In this document: positions 61,643 to 64,000 of the stretch, piece by piece
How positions within the stretch are numbered: the stretch's first letter is position 1
Layout of the letters: each line of letters opens with the position of its first letter
Assembly: GCF_043876835.1 (NCBI RefSeq)
Contig: NZ_JBAWJZ010000001.1
Location: forward strand, 372,001 to 436,000
Direction of reading: 5' to 3'
DNA: 64,000 nt
DNA from: Yeosuana sp043876835
GTDB taxonomy: Bacteria; Bacteroidota; Bacteroidia; Flavobacteriales; Flavobacteriaceae
Position numbers and translations under genes: made by a program
The notes under the pieces: generated by a model
Databases searched by the model: none
Told to the model about the DNA's origin: nothing
The model's input: the letters and a program-made list of their open reading frames with translations, nothing else

Positions 61643-62647
61643 ATGAGCACTGAAAAAGAAGCAAAATTAAAAGCACTTAAACTTACTTTAGATAAATTAG
61701 ATAAAGCGTATGGTAAAGGAACCGTAATGAAAATGAGCGATGCTGCCATTCAAGACGTTGAAGCGATTCCATCTGGTTCTCTTGGCTTAGACATTGCGTT
61801 AGGAGTTGGTGGATATCCACGTGGAAGAGTTATTGAAATTTACGGGCCAGAATCATCAGGAAAAACAACTTTAACATTGCATGCCATTGCTGAAGTTCAA
61901 AAAGCTGGTGGTATTGCTGCTTTTATTGATGCCGAGCATGCTTTTGATAGATTTTACGCTGCAAAATTAGGTGTAGACATTGATAATTTAATTATGTCTC
62001 AACCCGACAACGGTGAGCAAGCGCTTGAAATTACAGATAATTTAATACGTTCTGGTGCTATAGAAATTGTAGTGATTGACTCTGTTGCCGCTTTAACTCC
62101 GAAAAGCGAAATTGAAGGTGAAATGGGAGACTCTAAAATGGGTTTGCATGCCAGATTGATGTCTCAAGCTTTAAGAAAATTAACAGCTTCTATTAGCAAA
62201 ACAAATTGTACTGTTATTTTTATTAACCAATTGCGAGAAAAAATTGGAGTGATGTTCGGAAACCCTGAAACCACAACAGGAGGAAACGCATTAAAATTTT
62301 ACGCATCTGTACGATTGGATATAAGACGTTCAACACAAATTAAAGAAACCGATGGCAATGTTACTGGTAACAAAACAAAGGTTAAAGTTGTAAAAAACAA
62401 AGTGGCACCACCTTTCAAAACTGCAGAATTTGATATTATGTATGGTGAAGGCATCTCAAAAGTTGGGGAAATTTTAGATATTGCTGTTGAACATGAAATC
62501 ATAAAGAAAAGTGGTTCTTGGTTTAGTTATGAAGAAACAAAACTAGGACAAGGTAGAGATGCTGTTAAAGCTCTCATTCAAGATAATCCAGAACTTCAAG
62601 ATGAACTGGAAAATAAAATTAAAGCTATTTTAAAAGCTTCAAAATAG
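61643..62647 (+). CDS. recA: Recombinase RecA
   Basis: A 334-residue DNA strand-exchange protein central to recombination and SOS. Walker A GPESSGKTTLTLH (about 72-84), Walker B region EIVVIDSVAALTPKSE, the L1/L2 regions with MGLHARLMSQALRKLTASIS and GNALKFYASVRLDIRR. The C-terminal acidic tail is short, as in many Bacteroidota. It is monocistronic with a terminator at 62655-62679. Confidence 0.98.
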   Translation: MSTEKEAKLKALKLTLDKLDKAYGKGTVMKMSDAAIQDVEAIPSGSLGLDIALGVGGYPRGRVIEIYGPESSGKTTLTLHAIAEVQKAGGIAAFIDAEHAFDRFYAAKLGVDIDNLIMSQPDNGEQALEITDNLIRSGAIEIVVIDSVAALTPKSEIEGEMGDSKMGLHARLMSQALRKLTASISKTNCTVIFINQLREKIGVMFGNPETTTGGNALKFYASVRLDIRRSTQIKETDGNVTGNKTKVKVVKNKVAPPFKTAEFDIMYGEGISKVGEILDIAVEHEIIKKSGSWFSYEETKLGQGRDAVKALIQDNPELQDELENKIKAILKASK

Positions 62648-62654
62648 TTAAAAA

Positions 62655-62679
62655 AAAGCCCCAAATCATTGGGGTTTTT
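62655..62679 (+). terminator. Rho-independent terminator of recA
   Basis: CCCCAA pairs with TTGGGG across a 4-base loop, extended by A-T pairs, followed by five T residues. Confidence 0.85.
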
Positions 62680-62749
62680 CATTTTTATACGCAACCTTTT
62701 CTTCTTCTTCGCATCTATTGGATAAAAAATCATATTAAACAATATTGCA

Positions 62750-63160
62750 ATGAAAAAGTTAATCTTATTAAGTTTATTTCTAATTTTATTTGCTTCCTGT
62801 AGTTTGGATGACAAAACTGTTGATTACAATTTAGAAATTTTACCAATTGAAAGTGTAGATATTCCTGAATCGTTTACTTTAGGAGAAACATATCCTATTA
62901 CAGTTAGTTATTTAAAACCTTCAACATGTCACACATTTAAAGAATTCTACTATTTAAAAAACAACAATGAGCGTACAGTAGCTGTTATAAATTATGATTA
63001 TATTGATAATAATTGTACAGATCTTGAAGATGAATTGGTAGAAGCCACCTTTAATTTTGTTGTAACAGGAAATGGCAGTTACATTTTTAAATTTTGGCAA
63101 GGAGTTGACGAAAATGATGTTGACCAATATTTAATAATTGAAGTGCCCGTTATAAATTAA
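62750..63160 (+). CDS. Hypothetical lipoprotein
   Basis: A 136-residue lipoprotein with lipobox F-A-S-C (Cys17). The mature part is beta-rich: NLEILPIESVDIPESFTLGE opens like an Ig-like domain, then ITVSYLKPSTCHTF, and FNFVVTGNGSYIFKFWQGVD. Two Cys (PSTCHTF and NNCTDLE) may pair. Lipoproteins of this size beginning with a D-Y-x-L-E-I-L-P pattern are common in Flavobacteriaceae but uncharacterised. It lies 29 bases before the sigma factor gene. Confidence 0.8.
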   Translation: MKKLILLSLFLILFASCSLDDKTVDYNLEILPIESVDIPESFTLGETYPITVSYLKPSTCHTFKEFYYLKNNNERTVAVINYDYIDNNCTDLEDELVEATFNFVVTGNGSYIFKFWQGVDENDVDQYLIIEVPVIN

Positions 63161-63189
63161 ATAAATTATTAATTAAAACCGATATTAAT

Positions 63190-63732
63190 TTGAGTTTGAG
63201 GCAGCTCATAGAAAATTGTAAGATTAATGATACCCAAGCACAAAGCGAATTGTATAAACTCTTTTCGAGTAAACTATTTTCAATATGCTTGAAGTATTCG
63301 AGAAACTATGCAGAAGCAGAAGACAATTTGCAAGATGCCTTTTTAACTATTTTTAAAAAAATTGGACAATATAAACACAAAGGCTCTTTTGAAGGTTGGT
63401 TAAAACGAGTTACAGTTAATACCGTTTTACAGCGTTACCGTAATGAAAAAGTTTTTGATATTATTAATGAAGACATTGTAGATGATGTTGAAATAGAAAT
63501 TGACGACGAGTCTATTTCTCTAGACTATCTTTTACAAATAATACAAGGGTTACCAGACAGATATAGGCTTGTTTTTAACTTATATGTGCTTGATGGTTAC
63601 TCTCATAACGACATAGCAACCATGCTAGATATTAATATAGGTACTTCAAAATCTAATCTAGCTCGTGCTAGACAGATATTGATGAGAACCATAGAGGATT
63701 ATAAAACAACAAGAACCTTACAATCGTTATAA
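63190..63732 (+). CDS. ECF-type RNA polymerase sigma factor
   Basis: A 180-residue sigma-70 family factor. Region 2 (about 20-85; SRNYAEAEDNLQDAFLTIFKKIGQ, the -10-binding helix) and region 4 (about 120-175; LPDRYRLVFNLYVLDGYSHN, then DIATMLDINIGTSKSNLARA) are complete. The start is the TTG at 63190, giving the usual N-terminus MSLRQLIENCK; no in-frame ATG occurs nearby. The next gene overlaps its stop (TAATG) and probably encodes its membrane partner. Confidence 0.93.
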   Translation: MSLRQLIENCKINDTQAQSELYKLFSSKLFSICLKYSRNYAEAEDNLQDAFLTIFKKIGQYKHKGSFEGWLKRVTVNTVLQRYRNEKVFDIINEDIVDDVEIEIDDESISLDYLLQIIQGLPDRYRLVFNLYVLDGYSHNDIATMLDINIGTSKSNLARARQILMRTIEDYKTTRTLQSL

Positions 63733-64000
63733 TGAAAGAAAAAAAACATATTGACAGGTTGTTTCAAGAAGGCTTTAAAGATTTTGAAGTCTCACCAAGT
63801 GATGCTGTTTGGCAAAATATTGAAGCCAAACTTAATAAAAACAAAAAGAAACGAAGAGTTATACCAATATGGTGGCGTTATGCTGGAGTAGCGGCTTTAC
63901 TATTATTATTTTTTACCATTGACAGAGAATATTTTAAAAACACAAACGTAACACCTTCTATCCAAGTTGTTGACACAAAAGACGAACCTTCGACAAAATC
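63732..64000 (+). CDS. Membrane protein, putative anti-sigma factor (partial, C-terminus outside window)
   Basis: The first 89 codons of a gene that starts inside the sigma-factor stop (TAATG) and runs off the right edge. The N-terminus KEKKHIDRLFQEGFKDFEVSPSDAVW is cytosolic and a single transmembrane helix follows (about 52-66; RYAGVAALLLLFFTI), then an extracytoplasmic tail. This plan and the overlap with an ECF sigma gene fit an anti-sigma factor, but the partial sequence has no zinc-binding motif, so the role is inferred. Confidence 0.75.
   Translation, partial: MKEKKHIDRLFQEGFKDFEVSPSDAVWQNIEAKLNKNKKKRRVIPIWWRYAGVAALLLLFFTIDREYFKNTNVTPSIQVVDTKDEPSTK

Noticed and set aside
1..64000. CRISPR array, rRNA operon, prophage or plasmid origin
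   Set aside because: No regularly spaced repeats, rRNA sequence, phage structural genes or replication genes are visible; the only mobile-element gene is the tyrosine recombinase.

Overview
The window is chromosomal DNA of a low-GC member of the Bacteroidota, almost certainly a (probably marine) Flavobacteriaceae. This rests on several signs: -7 promoter elements of the form TAnnTTTG in front of many genes, almost no Shine-Dalgarno sequences, a gldH gliding-motility lipoprotein gene, a type IX secretion (T9SS) sorting domain, a split FeoB system, the ricT-gldH-pbp1A order and a hemC-hemD fusion. I cannot fix the genus from sequence alone.

Layout. Bases 1-2.9 kb are accessory DNA next to tRNA-Asn(GTT): a tyrosine recombinase gene with small cargo genes (XRE regulator, PspC-like peptide, two lipoproteins) separated by decayed copies of the recombinase 3' end. 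3-12.6 kb holds rseP, a SCO protein and two ferrous-iron/divalent-metal systems facing each other: feoA-feoB-FeoB-associated peptide on the plus strand, and on the minus strand a DtxR-type repressor, a membrane-anchored DtxR-FeoA fusion, a two-gene split FeoB and an outer-membrane protein. 12.7-29.5 kb is mostly housekeeping: yraN, a TlpA-like protein, mfd, a TerB-like protein, tex, an OmpA and a lipocalin lipoprotein, metG, an LD-carboxypeptidase, a DjlA-like co-chaperone, a bacilliredoxin, and an acyltransferase plus acyl-ACP desaturase. 29.7-34 kb is accessory again: a secreted SGNH hydrolase, an AraC regulator and two paralogous secreted proteins. 34-48.5 kb is a haem supercluster (hemJ and hemH on the minus strand; hemA, hemC-hemD, hemE, hemF and hemB on the plus strand) with MATE, NhaA and GNAT genes interleaved. 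48.5-64 kb holds serine hydrolases, a methylguanine methyltransferase, an exonuclease, acetoacetate-CoA ligase, PBP1A, gldH, ricT, a tRNA-hydroxylation operon (trhO, trhP, ferredoxin), recA and the start of an ECF sigma/anti-sigma pair.

The most unusual signal is repeated three times. At the recombinase, at the FeoB-associated peptide and at an HD-domain phosphohydrolase, the 3' end of a gene is present again further downstream, with one or more foreign-looking cargo genes lying between the intact gene and the displaced tail. At the HD gene the displaced copy still carries a complete C-terminus and a 4-base convergent stop overlap with the next gene, so it looks like the ancestral end; the present gene end came in with the cargo. 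This points to a recurring route of gene insertion that swaps gene 3' ends. I can see the duplications directly; the mechanism is inference.

Other points of interest are a membrane-tethered metalloregulator fused to FeoA beside a split FeoB, both oxygen-dependent and oxygen-independent tRNA U34 hydroxylation enzymes in one operon, an orphan terminator with hairpins upstream of recA, an unexplained 50-residue cysteine-containing peptide between hemH and an AraC gene, and an orphan third copy of a secreted-protein promoter.
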